Source of the DNA: Micromonospora sp. CB01531
Lineage (GTDB): Bacteria > Actinomycetota > Actinomycetes > Mycobacteriales > Micromonosporaceae
Direction: 5' to 3'
DNA length: 64,000 nucleotides
Assembly: GCF_001905095.1 (NCBI RefSeq)
Contig: NZ_LWLS01000001.1
Location: forward strand, 296,581-360,580
Shown here: piece after piece, positions 26,622 to 35,593 of the stretch
Layout: each line of letters starts with the position of its first letter
How positions within the stretch are numbered: the stretch's first letter is position 1
The notes under the pieces: generated by a model
The model's database searches: none
Seen by the model: the letters and a program-made list of their open reading frames with translations, nothing else
What the model was told of the DNA's origin: nothing
Program-made: the position numbers and the translations under genes

Positions 26622-27866
26622 TCAGCGCGGGGTGCCGAAGTCCTGGGTCCAGTACGGCCCGTTGCTCCGCGCGACACCGACACCGAGCTCGGTGTACGAG
26701 CAGTTCAGGATGTTGGCCCGGTGGCCCGCGCTGTTCATCCAGGCGTCCATCACCGCGGCCGGAGTCTGCTGGTTCCAGGCCACGTTCTCGCCGTACGCCC
26801 GCCAGGCGTAGCCGACCCGGTCGAGCCGGTCGCCGGCGTCGCTGCCGTCGCTGCCGTCGTGCGACATCGTCTTGTGATCGGCCTGGTCCTGGCTGTGCCG
26901 CTGGGCGGCCAGCATGAGTTTGGCGTTGACGGCCAGCGCCTTGCAGCCGGCCTTGGCCCGCTCCTTGTTGACCAGGTCGACGACCTGCTGGAGTTCGGCG
27001 CTGATGCCGCTCGGTGCGGCGGCGCTGCGGGTGGCCGGGGGTGCGGCGCTGCGGGTGAGCTGCCGGGATGGGGCGGTGGTCCGGCTCGGCTTCGGGGCGG
27101 TCGTCCGGGTCGGGCTCGGCCGGGCACTGGTCGGGGCGGCGGTGGGCGCCGCGAGGGCGTCGCCGGGGGCATCTTCGGTGCTGCTGGGCACGAGCGGGGC
27201 GGCGGCCACCGGCTCCTCCGCGGAAGTTGACTTGGTCCGTTGGTCACCGCCGGGCAGCACCGCGGCGGCCACGCCCAGGCTCGCCACGAGTGTCGCCACG
27301 GCGGCGGCCCCGCCGACCAGGAGCGGACGCGGGAACCGGCGCTTCTGCCGGTGCCGGCCCGGCTCCTCGGCGACGGGGTCGGTGACCGGCCGCCAGGGGG
27401 CCGTGGGCTCCTCCGCCGGATGCCAGCCGGCGGCCGGCTCGTCCGCCCGCTGCCAGCCGGAGGTGGGCTCCCCGGCCGGGCGCCAGCCGGCGTCCGGTTC
27501 CGGCTGCCAGGCGCCGGTGGGCTCCGCGGTGGGGTGCCAGCCGGCGGCCCGCTCGAACGGGGCGGTCGGGTGGGTCGCCGGGTCGAACGGAGCGTGCCCG
27601 CCGGTCCGGTCGGCGGCCGGGGGGTGGCCGGTCCAGTCCGGGCCGGGCATGAAGCGCTGGTCGGTCCAGTCGGGGCCGGGCAGCGGGAGGTCGGCGGTCC
27701 GGTCCGCGCCCGGCCGCTCCGGCTCGTCCCCGAAGAGGTACGCCGACCGCGGCTCCGGCCGGTCGGTGAGCCAGGCCGGGCCCTCGTCGGTCGGCCGCTC
27801 GGGGCGTCGGGGAACGCCGTCCGGTTCGGTCGGGTCGGTCCAGCGATACACGCCTGTCGCCTCCAC
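26622..27866 (-). CDS. CAP/SCP-domain membrane protein with Trp/Pro repeats inside
   Basis: A 414-residue protein. The first ~180 residues are cytoplasmic, acidic and rich in Trp, Pro and Glu, with three imperfect repeats of about 18-20 residues at 107-163, each beginning AGW.P and containing EPT. A basic RHRQKRRFPR and a hydrophobic segment (~181-204) anchor it in the membrane; a Thr/Ser/Pro linker leads to a CAP domain (~290-414) with HSQDQADHKTMSHDG, YGENVAWN and HRANILNCSYTELGVG. CAP domains act outside the cell in varied roles. A TAGCGT -10 lies at 27894-27889 on its strand. Confidence 0.85.
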   Translation of the reverse strand: MEATGVYRWTDPTEPDGVPRRPERPTDEGPAWLTDRPEPRSAYLFGDEPERPGADRTADLPLPGPDWTDQRFMPGPDWTGHPPAADRTGGHAPFDPATHPTAPFERAAGWHPTAEPTGAWQPEPDAGWRPAGEPTSGWQRADEPAAGWHPAEEPTAPWRPVTDPVAEEPGRHRQKRRFPRPLLVGGAAAVATLVASLGVAAAVLPGGDQRTKSTSAEEPVAAAPLVPSSTEDAPGDALAAPTAAPTSARPSPTRTTAPKPSRTTAPSRQLTRSAAPPATRSAAAPSGISAELQQVVDLVNKERAKAGCKALAVNAKLMLAAQRHSQDQADHKTMSHDGSDGSDAGDRLDRVGYAWRAYGENVAWNQQTPAAVMDAWMNSAGHRANILNCSYTELGVGVARSNGPYWTQDFGTPR

Positions 27867-28223
27867 GGTTCGGTTGCGGGCCGGGCTGACGCTACGGGTG
27901 GGCCGCGACCTGCGGCAACGCGGCTAAGAAAGAGTTAAGGGGAACCCGACACGGAGGGTGAGGCGTTCACACATTTCCGGGCGTACAGTAAAGGCGTCCG
28001 GACAGAGCGTGTCCGCGCCTCACGGCAGCCTCCGACAAGTGGACAGGTCGACATGGAGATGATCTCCGGCCTGCGAGAACTTGACGAAGGAGGGGTTTAA
28101 GGCTCAATATATAGGTGTCGCCAGTCGCGCCCAGTCATGCCCGCATTTTGCTGGTATGACAGCCGCGAACATCATGGGCGCGCGTTGGCCGGCCTTTCCG
28201 GCAGCGCATATCAAGGAGTCAGC
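27867..28223. other. Divergent intergenic region with an AT-rich island and leader structure
   Basis: This 357-base gap separates the CAP gene (-) from a small coiled-coil gene (+). It holds GTGAGGCG (27958-27965) paired with CGCCTCAC (28015-28022) around an inner GGACA/TGTCC stem, a possible 15-codon frame from ATG 28053 (MEMISGLRELDEGGV), and an unusually AT-rich stretch at about 28098-28115 (TCAATATATAGG). These suggest a regulated or long leader for the downstream gene. I recognise no known riboswitch or RNA family. Confidence 0.45.
27889..27894 (-). promoter_or_regulatory. Probable -10 element of the CAP-domain gene
   Basis: Read on the - strand this is TAGCGT, 22 bases before the GTG start at 27866. 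Transcription would give a leader of roughly 15 bases. Confidence 0.45.
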
Positions 28224-28418
28224 ATGGCGAAGGCCCTCTACGGCCACGTAGGTGCAGCGCCCGACCGGCGTATGCTCGACGAGGTCACCCGACTGCGTGC
28301 CAGGGTTCAGGCACTGGAGTTCGAGATCACGCGTCTGCGCGCCGACAATGATCGGCTTGCGGCGGCTGCGGCGGAGGCTGACGACCTCCTCCGACTGGCC
28401 GAGCCCGCACTGACCTGA
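28224..28418 (+). CDS. Small coiled-coil protein
   Basis: A 64-residue protein: MAKALYGHVGAAPDRRMLDE, then a heptad-rich helix (VTRLRARVQALEFEITRLRADNDRLAAAAAEA) that should form a coiled coil of about 40 residues. ATG at 28224 has a strong AAGGAG site 8 bases upstream. The upstream gap is long and structured, and a terminator hairpin follows. The pattern is of a conserved actinobacterial small protein of unknown role, not a leucine-zipper regulator, as it lacks a basic region long enough to bind DNA. Confidence 0.8.
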   Translation: MAKALYGHVGAAPDRRMLDEVTRLRARVQALEFEITRLRADNDRLAAAAAEADDLLRLAEPALT

Positions 28419-28730
28419 TCTCGAGCTGTCGGAAAACTGAATCGCACCACCCGAAAAAGCGCGCCGACACCGTAGTGCCGGCGCGCAGCTCTGTGCGTAG
28501 GTTTTGTTTTTCGCGTCACATCTTCCGATCTGGTGATCGTCCGGAAATTGCCGCCGGTGACCGTGGCCGCGAATACGATCTTGCAGTTTCGTGACGTCGC
28601 CAGGAACCGGACATGACCGGCGCGGGGTGGGTCGCGTACCGAGCTCCCCCCGGCGGCGGGTTAGTCTGCGGGTTCACCAGGTCCGCGCAGCCGGCGACGG
28701 TACGGCGGCCACCGGACGAGGATCGAGAAG
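28419..28730. other. Intergenic region before smc
   Basis: This 312-base gap holds the terminator at 28459-28486 followed by a T-rich tract (GGTTTTGTTTTT at about 28500-28511), then the presumed smc promoter. An imperfect palindrome around TTCCGATC...GATCGTCCGGAA lies at about 28526-28550. No RNA gene or open frame worth reporting is visible. Confidence 0.4.
28459..28486. terminator. Hairpin terminator after the coiled-coil gene
   Basis: GCGCGCCGACAC (28459-28470) pairs with GTGCCGGCGCGC (28475-28486) with one mismatch and loop CGTA. A T-rich tract lies about 15 bases downstream on the + strand, and AAAAA flanks it on the other side. Confidence 0.7.
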
Positions 28731-31700
28731 GTGCATCTCAAGAGCCTGACGGTGAAGGGCTTCAAATCCTTCGCCTCCGCGACGACGCTGAAGCTGGAGC
28801 CCGGGATCACCTGCGTGGTCGGCCCGAACGGCTCCGGCAAGTCCAACGTCGTCGACGCCATCGCCTGGGTGCTCGGTGAGCAGGGCGCCAAGGCGCTGCG
28901 CGGCGGCAAGATGGAGGACGTCATCTTCGCCGGCACCGCCGGCCGGGCGCCGCTGGGCCGCGCCGAGGTCACCCTCACCATCGACAACACCGACGGCGCG
29001 CTGCCGATCGAGTACACCGAGGTCTCCATCACCCGCCGGATGTTCCGCTCCGGCGAGAGCGAGTACGAGATCAACGGCGACTCCTGCCGGCTGCTCGACA
29101 TCCAGGAGCTGCTGTCGGACTCCGGCATCGGCCGGGAGATGCACATCATCGTCGGTCAGGGCCGGCTCGACGGCATGCTGCACGCCAAACCGGAGGACCG
29201 CCGCGCGTTCATCGAGGAGGCGGCCGGCGTCCTCAAGCACCGCAAGCGCAAGGAGAAGGCGCTGCGGAAGCTCGACGCGATGCAGACCAACCTCAACCGG
29301 CTCACCGACCTCACCGCCGAGCTGCGCCGCCAGCTCAAGCCGCTGGGCCGGCAGGCCGAGGTGGCCCGCCGCGCCGCCGCCATCCAGGCCAACCTGCGCG
29401 ACGCCCGGCTGCGGCTGCTCGCCGACGACCTGTACACCCTGCGGACCACGCTCGACAAGGAGATCGCCGACGAGACCGCGCTGCGTGAGCGGCGCGAACA
29501 GATCGAGGCGGAGCACACCAAGGTGCAGGCCCGCCTCGGTGAGCTGGAGGCCGCCCTCGCCGAGGACGCCCCGTTGCTCGCCGCGGCCCAGGACACCTGG
29601 TACAAGCTCTCCGCACTCCAGGAGCGGTTCCGTTCCATCGAGCAGCTCGCCCGGGAGCGGCTGCGCCACCTCAGCGCCACCCCCGACGACGAGCGGCCCG
29701 GCCGCGACCCCGACCAGCTGGAGGCGGAGTCGCAGCGGGTCCGCGAGCAGGAGGAGGAGCTGCGCGCGGCGCTCACCGAGGACCAGATCCGGCTGGCCGA
29801 GGCGGTCGAGCACCGGCAGGAGCTGGAACGGCAGCTCGCCGCCGCCGAGCGGGAACTGGTCGCGGCGGCCAAGGCCATCGCCGACCGGCGGGAGGGGTTG
29901 GCCCGGCTGACCGGCCAGGTCAACTCGGCCCGGGCGCGCACCACCAGCGCCGGCGAGGAGATCGAACGGCTCGCCGCCGCGCACGCCGACGCACTGGCCC
30001 GCGCCGAGACGGCCCAGGCCGAGCTCGACGCGGTCGCCGAGCAGTCCACCGAGGCGGACCGGGACAACGCCGACCTGGACGCCCGGCACGCCGAGGCGGT
30101 GGCCGCCCACGAGAAGGCGCAGGCCGGGGTCCGCAGCCTCGCCGACGCCGAGCGAGCCGCCGAAAAGGACGCGGCCACTTGGAAGGCCCGGGAGGAGGCG
30201 CTCGCCCTCGGCCTGCGCCGCAAGGACGGTGCCGGGGCGCTGCTGGCCCGCGCCGACCAGGTGCCCGGCCTGCTGGGCAGCCTCTCCGGGCTGCTCACCG
30301 TCGCGCCCGGCCATGAGGCGGCGCTCGCCGCCGCGCTCGGCGGGCTCGCCGACGCGGTCGCCGTCACCGGCGTGGACGAGGCCGTCGAGGCGATGCGCCT
30401 GCTCAAGATCTCCGACGCCGGGCGGGCCGGCCTGCTGGTCCGCAGCTCCGCTGGGCCCGGCATGGACGGCCCGGCCGACGCGCTGCGCCCGAAACTGCCC
30501 GACCGCGCCCACTGGGCCCCCGACCTGGTGGAATGCTCCGCCGAGATCCGCCCGGCGGTGCACCGGGCGCTGCGTGACGTGGTGCTGGTCGACGACCTGT
30601 CGGCCGCGGCCGAGCTGGTCGCCGGCAACCCGGAGCTGCGCGCGGTCACCCCGGACGGCGACGTGGTCGGCGCGTACGCGGCGGCCGGCGGGTCGGCCAA
30701 GGCGCCCAGCTACATCGAGGTGCAGGCGGCCGTCGAGGAGGCCCGGACCAACCGGCTCGTCGCCGAGCGCAGCAGTGCCGAACTGCGCGAGCAGCTCGTC
30801 GAGGCGCGCGCCGAGGTGGCCGTTGCGAAGGAGGCCGTACAGCACGCCGCCGCCGCCAAGCGGGAGGCGGAGAGCCACCGCAACGCCGCCGCCCGCCGGC
30901 TGGCCGAGCTGGGTGCCGCCGCGCGGTCGGCGAAGGCCGAGACCGACCGGCTCGGCGAGTCCCGGGCCCGCGCCGAGGCGGCCCGGGAACGCGACCTGCA
31001 GGCGCTGGCCGAGCTTGAGGAGCGGCTGCGACTGGCCGAGGTCACCCCGATCGACGCCGAACCGTCCACCGAGGAGCGCGACCAGCTCGCCGCGATGGTG
31101 CCGCAAGCCCGGCAGAACGAGATGGAGGTTCGGCTCGCCGTGCGTACCGCCGAGGAGCGGGTCTCCTCGATCGCCGGCCGGGCCGACTCCCTCGCGCGGC
31201 AGGCGAACGCCGAGCGTGCCGCGCGGGAGCGCGCGGCAGCCCGGCGGGCGGCCCGCACCCGCGGCGCGGCCATCGCCCGGGCCGTGGTGGGCGGGGCCCG
31301 GGAGGCGCTGACCCGGCTTACCGTCTCCATCGCCCGTGCCGAGGAGCAGCGCGACGCCGTGGCCCGCGACCGCGCCGCCCGCGAGGCCGAGCTGTCCGAG
31401 GTACGCGGCGCGGCCAAACGGCTCGGCGCCGAACTGGAACGGCTGACCAGCCAGGTGCACCGGGACGAGGTGGCCCGCGCCGAGCAGCGGCTGCGCATCG
31501 AGCAGTTGGAGGCGAAGGCCGCCGAGGACTTCGGCCTCGACGTGGCGACGCTGATCGCCGAGTACGGCCCGGACCAGTTGGTCCCGCCCACCGACGCGGA
31601 CGTCGCGGCGGCGGAGAAGGACGGCCTGCCGGTGCCCGAGCCGGTCCGCTACGAGCGGCCGGTGCAGGAGAAGCGGGCCGCCAAGGCGGAACGGGAGCTG

Positions 31701-32330
31701 GCTCTGCTCGGCAAGGTCAACCCGCTCGCCCTCGAGGAGTTCGCCGCGCTGGAGGAGCGCTACAAGTTCCTCTCCGAGCAGTTGGAGGACCTGAAGGCCA
31801 CCCGACGGGACTTGCTCACCGTGGTCAAGGACGTCGACGACCGGATCCTGGAGGTCTTCGCCAGCGCGTTCGAGGACACCGCGCGGGAGTTCGAGCAGGT
31901 GTTCACCGTACTCTTCCCCGGTGGCGAGGGGCGGCTGGTGCTCACCGACCCGGAGGATCTGCTGACCACCGGTGTCGAGGTGGAGGCCCGGCCGCCCGGC
32001 AAGAAGATCAAGCGGCTGTCGCTGCTCTCCGGCGGGGAGCGTTCGCTGACCGCGGTGGCCATGTTGGTGGCGATCTTCCGCGCCAGGCCCAGCCCGTTCT
32101 ACATCATGGACGAGGTGGAGGCGGCCCTCGACGACGTGAACCTGGGCCGCCTGATCACGCTGCTGGCGCAGCTGCGCGAGAAGAGCCAGCTCATCGTCAT
32201 CACCCACCAGAAGCGGACCATGGAGATCGCCGACGCGCTGTACGGCGTGACCATGCGCAGCGGGGTCACCCAGGTGATCAGCCAACGGCTCAATCGGGCC
32301 GACGACGACGGGCAGGAGAAAGACGAGTGA
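28731..32330 (+). CDS. smc: Chromosome segregation protein SMC
   Basis: SMC with ScpA and ScpB condenses and separates chromosomes. The 1199-residue protein has the N-terminal ATPase half with Walker A GPNGSGKS (31-38), a first coiled coil (~170-500), a hinge (~510-660, including LLGSLSGLLTV and AVEDD-type turns), a second coiled coil rich in Ala/Glu/Arg, and the C-terminal half with LLSGGERSLTAVAMLVAIF (signature) and FYIMDEVEAALDD (Walker B). GTG at 28731 gives the normal MHLKSLTVKGFKSFA start. It overlaps the HAD gene (GTGA). Confidence 0.98.
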   Translation: MHLKSLTVKGFKSFASATTLKLEPGITCVVGPNGSGKSNVVDAIAWVLGEQGAKALRGGKMEDVIFAGTAGRAPLGRAEVTLTIDNTDGALPIEYTEVSITRRMFRSGESEYEINGDSCRLLDIQELLSDSGIGREMHIIVGQGRLDGMLHAKPEDRRAFIEEAAGVLKHRKRKEKALRKLDAMQTNLNRLTDLTAELRRQLKPLGRQAEVARRAAAIQANLRDARLRLLADDLYTLRTTLDKEIADETALRERREQIEAEHTKVQARLGELEAALAEDAPLLAAAQDTWYKLSALQERFRSIEQLARERLRHLSATPDDERPGRDPDQLEAESQRVREQEEELRAALTEDQIRLAEAVEHRQELERQLAAAERELVAAAKAIADRREGLARLTGQVNSARARTTSAGEEIERLAAAHADALARAETAQAELDAVAEQSTEADRDNADLDARHAEAVAAHEKAQAGVRSLADAERAAEKDAATWKAREEALALGLRRKDGAGALLARADQVPGLLGSLSGLLTVAPGHEAALAAALGGLADAVAVTGVDEAVEAMRLLKISDAGRAGLLVRSSAGPGMDGPADALRPKLPDRAHWAPDLVECSAEIRPAVHRALRDVVLVDDLSAAAELVAGNPELRAVTPDGDVVGAYAAAGGSAKAPSYIEVQAAVEEARTNRLVAERSSAELREQLVEARAEVAVAKEAVQHAAAAKREAESHRNAAARRLAELGAAARSAKAETDRLGESRARAEAARERDLQALAELEERLRLAEVTPIDAEPSTEERDQLAAMVPQARQNEMEVRLAVRTAEERVSSIAGRADSLARQANAERAARERAAARRAARTRGAAIARAVVGGAREALTRLTVSIARAEEQRDAVARDRAAREAELSEVRGAAKRLGAELERLTSQVHRDEVARAEQRLRIEQLEAKAAEDFGLDVATLIAEYGPDQLVPPTDADVAAAEKDGLPVPEPVRYERPVQEKRAAKAERELALLGKVNPLALEEFAALEERYKFLSEQLEDLKATRRDLLTVVKDVDDRILEVFASAFEDTAREFEQVFTVLFPGGEGRLVLTDPEDLLTTGVEVEARPPGKKIKRLSLLSGGERSLTAVAMLVAIFRARPSPFYIMDEVEAALDDVNLGRLITLLAQLREKSQLIVITHQKRTMEIADALYGVTMRSGVTQVISQRLNRADDDGQEKDE

Positions 32331-32944
32331 GTCGGGAACGCGCGACGACGCTCCTGGTGGACTTCGACGGCGTGCTGCGCCGGTGGGACCCGGCGGTGGC
32401 CGCCGGCGTCGAGCAGGAGTACGGGCTCACCGAGGGCGTCCTCGGCGAGATCGCCATGTCGTGGGGGCTGCTCCAGCCGGTGCTCACCGGACAGGTCAGC
32501 CACGCCCAGTGGATGGCCAGCGTGTCGGACGCGCTCACCCTGTCGGTGGGTGCCGAACGGGCCCGCGCCGCGGTCGAGGAGTGGCAGCGCTACCGGGGCG
32601 AAATCGACCTGGAGGTGCTCGCCTTCATCCGCCAGGTGCGGGAGGCGGGCGTACGGGTGGGGCTGGGCACCAACGCCACCGACCAACTCGACGCAGACCT
32701 GGCCGCCCTCGGCCTCACCGACGACTTCGACGCGGTGGTCAACTCCTCGGTGGTCGGGGTGAACAAGCCGGCCAAGGAGTACTTCCAGGCGGCCTGTGCG
32801 GCGCTGGAGACATCGCCGTCGCGGGTGCTGTTCGTCGACGACGAGGACCGGTCGATCTCCGGCGCCCGCGCGGCCGGCCTCTCCGCGCACCGCTGGACCG
32901 GCCCTGGCGACCTGCGCTACCTGCGCGCCGCGCTGGCCTTCTGA
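32327..32944 (+). CDS. HAD-superfamily hydrolase
   Basis: A 205-residue phosphatase-like protein. Motif I is LLVDFDGVL (nucleophile Asp and acid/base Asp), motif II GLGTNAT, motif III around VNKPAKEYF, and motif IV VLFVDDEDRSI. A helical cap lies between motifs I and II. These enzymes remove phosphate from small metabolites; the substrate is not predictable. Its GTG overlaps the smc stop (GTGA), so it is expressed with smc, but a functional link is not established. Confidence 0.88.
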   Translation: MSRERATTLLVDFDGVLRRWDPAVAAGVEQEYGLTEGVLGEIAMSWGLLQPVLTGQVSHAQWMASVSDALTLSVGAERARAAVEEWQRYRGEIDLEVLAFIRQVREAGVRVGLGTNATDQLDADLAALGLTDDFDAVVNSSVVGVNKPAKEYFQAACAALETSPSRVLFVDDEDRSISGARAAGLSAHRWTGPGDLRYLRAALAF

Positions 32945-32949
32945 CGCCG

Positions 32950-32981
32950 CGGGCGGGCCGCCCCCGTGCGCGGCCCGCCCG
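32950..32981. terminator. Bidirectional hairpin between convergent genes
   Basis: CGGGCGGGCCGC (32950-32961) and GCGGCCCGCCCG (32970-32981) form a perfect 12-bp stem, immediately after the HAD stop and before the end of the beta-propeller gene. Confidence 0.75.
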
Positions 32982-32989
32982 GTCACGGG

Positions 32990-33934
32990 TCAGTGCAGCC
33001 CCGGCACCTCTGTCACGGTGAAGGGTGGGGCCGGATCGGGCGCGTTGAGCTGGCTGTTCACCCACAGCAGGCGGCCGGCGTCCCGGGCCAGGGTGGTAGG
33101 GGACTGCGCCAGCGGAGCCGGGGTCGACTGCCGGATCACCTGAGCCTTCCGCCGGTCGGCGTCCAGCAGCGCCAGGTTCACCGCGAAGCTCCAGCCGCCC
33201 TGGCCGTCCGGGAAGTTGACCACCCCGTAGAGGCGGTTGCCGTCGAGCAGCAGCCCGTCGGCCCCCATCCCGCCCCCGGTCACCGCCACCTCGGTGACCC
33301 TCCGGTCCGCCAGGTCCACCCGCCAGAGACGTTCGGTGCCGGGTTCGCCGGTGCCCTGGTCGGCGACGAGCGCGACCCGACCGTCGGCGGTCACGACAAT
33401 TCCGTTGAGGAAGCCGGGCGCGGTCGGGAAGTCGACCGGCGCCAGCCACCGGGTGAGCGCACCGACCTCCGTGCCGTCGAGGGCGGCCCGCCACACCGTG
33501 CCCGTGGCCGAGTCGGTGAGGTAGACGGCGTCGGCGATTGCCACGTCGTTGAGGGCGGCACCGGCGGCGACCCGGCGGGCCAGCAACGTGCCGTCCGGGG
33601 CGTACACGAAGAGGGCACCGGTGTCCCAGCCAGCCACGTAGAGCCGTCCGTGCCGGTCCACCTGCACCCCCGCGGCGCGGGTTCGACCGTCGGCGCCAGC
33701 GGGGAGGAACGGGTGGAGGCTCGGGTAGCGGGTGTCGCCGCGGTAGACGGCTCCGGTGGCGACGCTGGTGACGTACATGGTGCCGGCGGGGGTGACCGCG
33801 ATGCCCTCGGGCCGCACGCCGGGCTCGCGGGAGACGACGTAGGTGTCCGGACGGATGGCTTCGGCGAGCGCAGGCTGCGGCACGATGGTCAGTACCGTCA
33901 TGCCCGCGGTGGCCGCGGCAAGGAGGATCTTCAT
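32990..33934 (-). CDS. Secreted SMP-30/NHL-type beta-propeller protein
   Basis: A 314-residue protein with a signal peptide (1-~24, ending PALAEA) and a propeller of repeated units: PEGIAVTPAGTMYVTSV, GVQVDRHGRLYVAGWD, NDVAIADAVYLTDSATGTVW, NGIVVTADGRVALVADQG and GADGLLLDGNRLYGVVNF. This is the SMP-30/gluconolactonase or NHL propeller type; it may be a lactonase or a binding protein. It is transcribed away from the ArsR-type gene across a perfect palindrome, so that regulator probably controls it. Confidence 0.82.
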   Translation of the reverse strand: MKILLAAATAGMTVLTIVPQPALAEAIRPDTYVVSREPGVRPEGIAVTPAGTMYVTSVATGAVYRGDTRYPSLHPFLPAGADGRTRAAGVQVDRHGRLYVAGWDTGALFVYAPDGTLLARRVAAGAALNDVAIADAVYLTDSATGTVWRAALDGTEVGALTRWLAPVDFPTAPGFLNGIVVTADGRVALVADQGTGEPGTERLWRVDLADRRVTEVAVTGGGMGADGLLLDGNRLYGVVNFPDGQGGWSFAVNLALLDADRRKAQVIRQSTPAPLAQSPTTLARDAGRLLWVNSQLNAPDPAPPFTVTEVPGLH

Positions 33935-33969
33935 GGGCCTGAGGTTGGGCTGAGCGCGATCCTTCCTCC

Positions 33970-33999
33970 ACCACCTTTCAGCCTGGCCCGAAAGGTGGT
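33970..33999. promoter_or_regulatory. Candidate operator: perfect palindrome between divergent genes
   Basis: ACCACCTTTC (33970-33979) and GAAAGGTGGT (33990-33999) are perfect inverted copies separated by 10 bases. The right arm abuts TAGCGT (34000-34005), the -10 of the ArsR-type gene, so a bound protein would cover its -35 region. The left arm lies 36 bases from the propeller start codon. Confidence 0.7.
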
Positions 34000-34011
34000 T
34001 AGCGTGCCCGG

Positions 34012-34986
34012 GTGACCACGTTGCACCTCAACGCGGCGGACCTCAGCCGTACCGTCCTGCGGTCCGCCCCGGCGGTGCTGCTGGAGCTCGGATCCGCCGG
34101 CCAGCGCCTGTTCCAGGCCGGCATCCCGGATCACCTCGCCGAATGGCGGGGCCGTACCCGCGCCGCCCTGCGGTCCGAGATGCGTCCCTACCTGGACCTG
34201 TGCCGGCTGCCGCACTGGTTTCCCGACTTCCTGACGCCGCCCCGGCTCGGCAGCGATCTCGGCACTGCCCTCGATGAGGTGGCCGGTGCCCCGACCGAGG
34301 CCCTCGCCGCCGAGCTGTGTCCCAGGATCGACGCCGGTGACCTGCCACCCCGCGTCGCGGCCCTCGCCGCCGGTGACCCCGACGCCCGGGCCCAACTCCA
34401 GGCGGCGATGGTGGCCTTCTATGCAGTGGCGGTGGCACCCTACTGGGAGACCATCACCGCGGCGGTGGGGGCCGACCGGGCCGTACGCGGACACACCATG
34501 CTGGACGCCGGGATCGACCGGGTGCTGCGGGATCTCAGCCCGTACCTGTCGTGGACCTCGTCCGGGGAGCGGTACGAGTTGGCGTACCGGTGCGCGGTCG
34601 CCGATGACCTAGAGCTGGTGCCCGGGGGCCGCGGGGTCACGCTGGTGCCGTCGTACTTCGTGCCACAGCCGTGCGTGCTCGACGATCCGGACGGGCCGTT
34701 GGTGCTGGCGTACCCGATCAGGCCGGCCCGGCGAAAGCTGACCACCGGCCGGCCGTTGGCGGATCTGCTGGGACGCACCCGGGCGGCGGTGCTGGCGGCG
34801 GTGGTGGACGGCCCCAGCACCTCCCAGCTCGCCCGGGCGCTCGGTATCTCGGTCGCCTCCGCCAGCCAGCATGCCTCGACCCTGCGAGCGGCCGGCCTGA
34901 TCACGTCGCACCGTGACGGTGCCACCGTGCGGCATGCGCTCACCCCGCTGGGTGAGCACCTGCTGCGGGCCGGGCGCCCGCGGTGA
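34012..34986 (+). CDS. ArsR-type winged-helix regulator (DUF5937-like N-terminus)
   Basis: A 324-residue regulator. The N-terminal ~240 residues are an all-helical and beta region of DUF5937 type that may bind a ligand. The C-terminal winged helix (~255-320) reads TRAAVLAAVVDGPSTSQLAR, then ISVASASQHASTLRAAGLIT and HALTPLGEHLL. It probably represses itself and the divergent propeller gene. GTG at 34012 lies 6 bases after TAGCGT, so the transcript is likely leaderless. The inducer is unknown. Confidence 0.85.
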   Translation: MTTLHLNAADLSRTVLRSAPAVLLELGSAGQRLFQAGIPDHLAEWRGRTRAALRSEMRPYLDLCRLPHWFPDFLTPPRLGSDLGTALDEVAGAPTEALAAELCPRIDAGDLPPRVAALAAGDPDARAQLQAAMVAFYAVAVAPYWETITAAVGADRAVRGHTMLDAGIDRVLRDLSPYLSWTSSGERYELAYRCAVADDLELVPGGRGVTLVPSYFVPQPCVLDDPDGPLVLAYPIRPARRKLTTGRPLADLLGRTRAAVLAAVVDGPSTSQLARALGISVASASQHASTLRAAGLITSHRDGATVRHALTPLGEHLLRAGRPR

Positions 34987-34998
34987 CGCCCGCTCCGC

Positions 34999-35529
34999 TC
35001 AGTCGCCGGTGACGCCGTCGATCCGCTCGCGGATCAGGTCGGCGTGCCCGTTGTGCCGGGCGTACTCCTCGATCATGTGGACGTACACCCAGCGGACGTT
35101 GATCTCGTCGGCCCCGCCGTCGCGGCGTCGGCGGGTGAATGTCTGGTCCAACCTGAGGTTGGCGGCGGCCTGCCGGGCCGCCTCGACCTCGGCGGCGTAG
35201 GCGGCGAAGTCGGCCGCCGCGTCGGCGTCGGCGATGTCGTCCAGGTCCCCGTCCGGGGAGGCGTCGGTGCAGTAGACGCTGTCGAGCGGCTGGCCGGCGG
35301 CCCGGATCCGGAACCACCAGCGCTCGACCTCGGTCAGGTGCCGGACGAGGCCGAGCAGGGTGAGGCCGGACGGCTCGACGCTCGGGGTCTTCAACCGCTC
35401 GGCGGTCAGGCCCGCACACTTCAGCAGCAGGGTGTCGCGGTGGTAGTCGAGCCAGCCTTCGAGCATGGTGCGCTCGTCGCCGACGTAGGGCTCGTTCTTC
35501 CGGGTGATCTCCGGTGCTCTCCAGGTCAT
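34999..35529 (-). CDS. DinB/DUF664 family protein
   Basis: A 176-residue four-helix-bundle protein of the DinB/DUF664 group, which includes mycothiol-dependent metalloenzymes. Metal-ligand histidines fit GLVRHLTEVERWWFR and MIEEYARHNGHADLIRE; a further one lies near the N-terminus in WLDYHRDTLL. ATG at 35529 (MTWRAPEITR) is preferred; ten residues further upstream are possible. It may bind a divalent metal and use mycothiol, but its reaction is unknown. Confidence 0.85.
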   Translation of the reverse strand: MTWRAPEITRKNEPYVGDERTMLEGWLDYHRDTLLLKCAGLTAERLKTPSVEPSGLTLLGLVRHLTEVERWWFRIRAAGQPLDSVYCTDASPDGDLDDIADADAAADFAAYAAEVEAARQAAANLRLDQTFTRRRRDGGADEINVRWVYVHMIEEYARHNGHADLIRERIDGVTGD

Positions 35530-35593
35530 GCCCGCCATCCTGGCGAGCGAGTCCGACACCGGCGACCCGATTACCGCCCGCGGCGGTGAAAAA

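Noticed and set aside
28674..32285. A 1203-codon open frame antisense to smc
   Set aside because: It is low in complexity (Gly, Arg, Leu, Pro repeats), has no recognisable domain, and mirrors the GC-rich third positions of smc. It is a composition effect.
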